From assembly GCA_963700775.1 (NCBI GenBank), contig CAVOYU010000010.1, positions 110,753-174,752 of the forward strand: DNA of 64,000 nucleotides, read 5' to 3'. The DNA is from Thermohalobaculum sp963700775 (GTDB lineage Bacteria; Pseudomonadota; Alphaproteobacteria; Rhodobacterales; Rhodobacteraceae). The position numbers were made by a program, and so were the translations under genes. The notes beneath the pieces were generated by a model. That model did not search any database and was not told where the DNA came from. It saw only the letters and a program-made list of their open reading frames with translations. Each line of letters starts with the position of its first letter. The first letter of the stretch is position 1. This document shows, piece after piece, positions 62,550 to 64,000 of this stretch.

Positions 62550-62915
62550 TCAATTCGGTAAGGTCGCCAGGTTTTCCCTCGCCTTGTCGGCAACGGTGGT
62601 CGCACTGGTGGTAACTTCGCCACCCGCTGCAACGCGGGTTCCTTGCGCATCGCCGCCAAGGTCAATGGCGGCCTGGTAATGCTGCCGCGCGAGATCGTAC
62701 TGACCGAGATTGTGGTAGGCGACACCGAGGTTCAGCTGAGCAAATGGGTCGTCCGGATTCTCGGCGAGAATGGCCTCGTACCGATCGCGCGCAGCGGGAT
62801 AGTCCTGTGCCACCATGGCCTCCCAGGCTTTTTCCTGCGCCGGGTCCGCACCGGTCGCACAACCACCAACCAATAGGGCCAGTATCGCCATGCCACGAAC
62901 CATGATCGATTGCAT
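62550..62915 (-). CDS. TPR-repeat lipoprotein
   Basis: A 121-residue lipoprotein (ILALLVGGCATG lipobox) with two tetratricopeptide repeats: EKAWEAMVAQDYPAARDRYE and DDPFAQLNLGVAYHNLGQYD. ATG 62915 follows GGGAG by 6 nt. Small periplasmic TPR lipoproteins often act as scaffolds for envelope complexes; here its neighbours are an export locus and a pilin-like protein. Confidence 0.8.
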   Translation of the reverse strand: MQSIMVRGMAILALLVGGCATGADPAQEKAWEAMVAQDYPAARDRYEAILAENPDDPFAQLNLGVAYHNLGQYDLARQHYQAAIDLGGDAQGTRVAAGGEVTTSATTVADKARENLATLPN

Positions 62916-63179
62916 GATCAGCTCCCGATTGATCCATCGTGTCGGTAGTTGTCCGTTCACCATCTAACCGAGCCGGGGAGAAGTATCAGGACATTTCTCC
63001 GGACGCTAACACGCCCAGGAGCCCGCTGCCAACCGGATTGGCCAGGCGCTTCACATGGCGCGGGGTTGATCCTGGAGCCTCGGCATGGAGGGCATGACCC
63101 GCTCGGATCACGGCGCTCGGCGTCCCGACGAGATCACCCTATCTTTCGCGGGTGGGATACGGGCGGCGCCCCGACGATC

Positions 63180-63704
63180 TCAACTCTCGGGAGTCTTGGA
63201 TCCATGCGTCAGCCGGTTCCCCGGTTCGTTCTGGAACGAGAACCTGACGCTGGATGAATAGGCTTCGATGCAGGTCGCGGACAGAGCAGACGCGGCGATG
63301 ATGCTGCCATCCGAAAGCGTGAAACTGTCGATTGACGTGAGCGTTGCTCCTTCGGGGATGGTTGGACCATCCTTGGTCCAGGCATCGACCCAGCCACCGG
63401 CCGGTGTCCGAAACGATGCAAAGCCTTCCTCGCTATGGACTGCCACGGATCCGACCGGCAGGCTGATCCGCTCGGTCAGCTGAAGGGCTTCGGCGTCGAC
63501 CGAATCGAGCGCGGTGACGGTTGCGACATCGGCACTTGTCCAGGTCGTTGCACCGGAACTGTCTGCCGTCCAGGACTCGATGCTGCCGTTGAGAATCGCA
63601 AACGTGGCCATGACCCCAAGTGCGATCGAACCGGCTGTCATCTCGAGCCAGTCAACAGAGATGGACCCGTCATTTCCCCGCAGGAATCCGCGCTCGCGTT
63701 TCAT
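63180..63704 (-). CDS. Pilin-like single-pass membrane protein
   Basis: A 174-residue protein from ATG 63704 (GAGGAGAGG site). The N terminus is MKRERGFLRGNDGSISVDWL and then a hydrophobic helix (MTAGSIALGVMATFAILN, residues 22-39). This is the layout of Flp/TadE-type class IVb pilin-like proteins, where GS/A-x-x-x-[DE]W precedes the helix. The exported part is Ser/Thr-rich (WTADSSGATTWTSADVATVT). I infer a surface or pseudopilin role; no prepilin peptidase or Tad ATPase is in view. Confidence 0.5.
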   Translation of the reverse strand: MKRERGFLRGNDGSISVDWLEMTAGSIALGVMATFAILNGSIESWTADSSGATTWTSADVATVTALDSVDAEALQLTERISLPVGSVAVHSEEGFASFRTPAGGWVDAWTKDGPTIPEGATLTSIDSFTLSDGSIIAASALSATCIEAYSSSVRFSFQNEPGNRLTHGSKTPES

Positions 63705-64000
63705 TGACCTCTCCTCTCCCAGAGCGCCCCCGAGACCGGGGGGGGGCAATTCGACCGCCCAGCAACACCAGCGGCCGGCACTCTGCGCATGACGGATCAC
63801 GAGTGACCTCATGCACAGTTTCAGTCTGAGACGGGAGTATGTCCTAAAGAGACCGACAATTTGTCATAAATATGAACGCAATGTAGGGGATACTTCGATA
63901 GAAACATTAACAACCCTTGGTTGCGGGCTTTATCCCGAGCCGGGCCGAGCGATTGTCGCGGATGTCGGTGCAGGGTGCGGCAATTCCGTCGCACCACGAA
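63705..64000. other. Right edge, non-coding
   Basis: About 300 nt upstream of the pilin-like gene, AT-rich from 63840 to 63920. It contains GACAA-T-TTGTC (63855-63865), a small operator-like palindrome. Probably the promoter region for the minus-strand gene; no gene is supported up to the edge. Confidence 0.4.

Overview
The window is a high-GC (about two-thirds G+C by eye) bacterial chromosome segment with the gene style of an alphaproteobacterium. Pointers are PobA, a GcvA-like LysR regulator beside an MttB-family methyltransferase, an OlsB-type ornithine acyltransferase, the DUF3489/DUF2924/recombinase trio, and a YjbH/YjbF/OPX exopolysaccharide locus. I cannot place it more precisely; a Rhodospirillales- or Rhodobacterales-like marine or soil organism is a guess.

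Layout. (1) 1-11.1 kb is a surface-glycan region. Four tightly coupled genes (GT4, histidine phosphatase, MurG/COG4671-like glycosyltransferase, SAM methyltransferase) each overlap the next by 4 nt. They are followed by an acetamidase/formamidase, a GT2, a GT4, a badly frameshifted modular pectate lyase with Ca-binding repeats, a Gly-Thr-Gly linker and a malectin-like domain, and galE on the other strand. (2) 11.6-18.6 kb is a catabolic region: PobA, an MttB-family methyltransferase with a divergent LysR regulator, an operon of flavin-dependent monooxygenase, tautomerase and alpha/beta hydrolase, and a UPF0173-type metallohydrolase. (3) 18.7-22.1 kb holds a secreted subtilase whose PKD/Fn3 tail is separated by two compensating frameshifts. 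(4) 22.3-42.7 kb is ordinary chromosome: a nucleotidase-like HAD protein, methyltransferase, MsrB, OlsB-like acyltransferase, esterase, gamma-glutamyltransferase, GH19-like lysozyme, MoaA, GST, agmatinase, an unusual AroQ paralogue, an MDR dehydrogenase, a histidine-motif membrane protein, an acyl-CoA ligase, a GFA protein, a SOUL lipoprotein, GlmS, GlmU, a phosphoglycolate-phosphatase-like protein and tRNA-Val(CAC).

(5) 43.0-49.4 kb is a phage-derived mobile segment, all on the minus strand: ParB/DNA methyltransferase, DUF5681, large terminase, DUF3489, DUF2924 and a serine recombinase. Several of these genes are frameshifted. An IS3-family element (49.75-51.07 kb) sits at its right edge and abuts a TPR-like gene remnant. 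(6) 51.5-64 kb is a second envelope-polysaccharide region: a FecR-domain periplasmic protein, a CHASE2-adenylate/guanylate cyclase, a glycine-rich membrane protein, an OPX export lipoprotein (GfcE/Wza-like), a divergent YjbH (GfcD)-YjbF (GfcB) pair, an HD phosphohydrolase, a TPR lipoprotein and a pilin-like membrane protein. My main candidate for a less-described system is this FecR/CHASE2-cyclase/OPX-YjbH-YjbF module: extracytoplasmic sensing coupled to a cyclic nucleotide and to polysaccharide secretion.

Frameshifts are concentrated in the accessory regions (pectate lyase, UPF0173 hydrolase, subtilase, recombinase, DUF2924, terminase, OPX, YjbH, HD protein), while the 22.3-42.7 kb block is clean. 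Some are probably assembly indels at homopolymers, so the disrupted genes should not be assumed dead.
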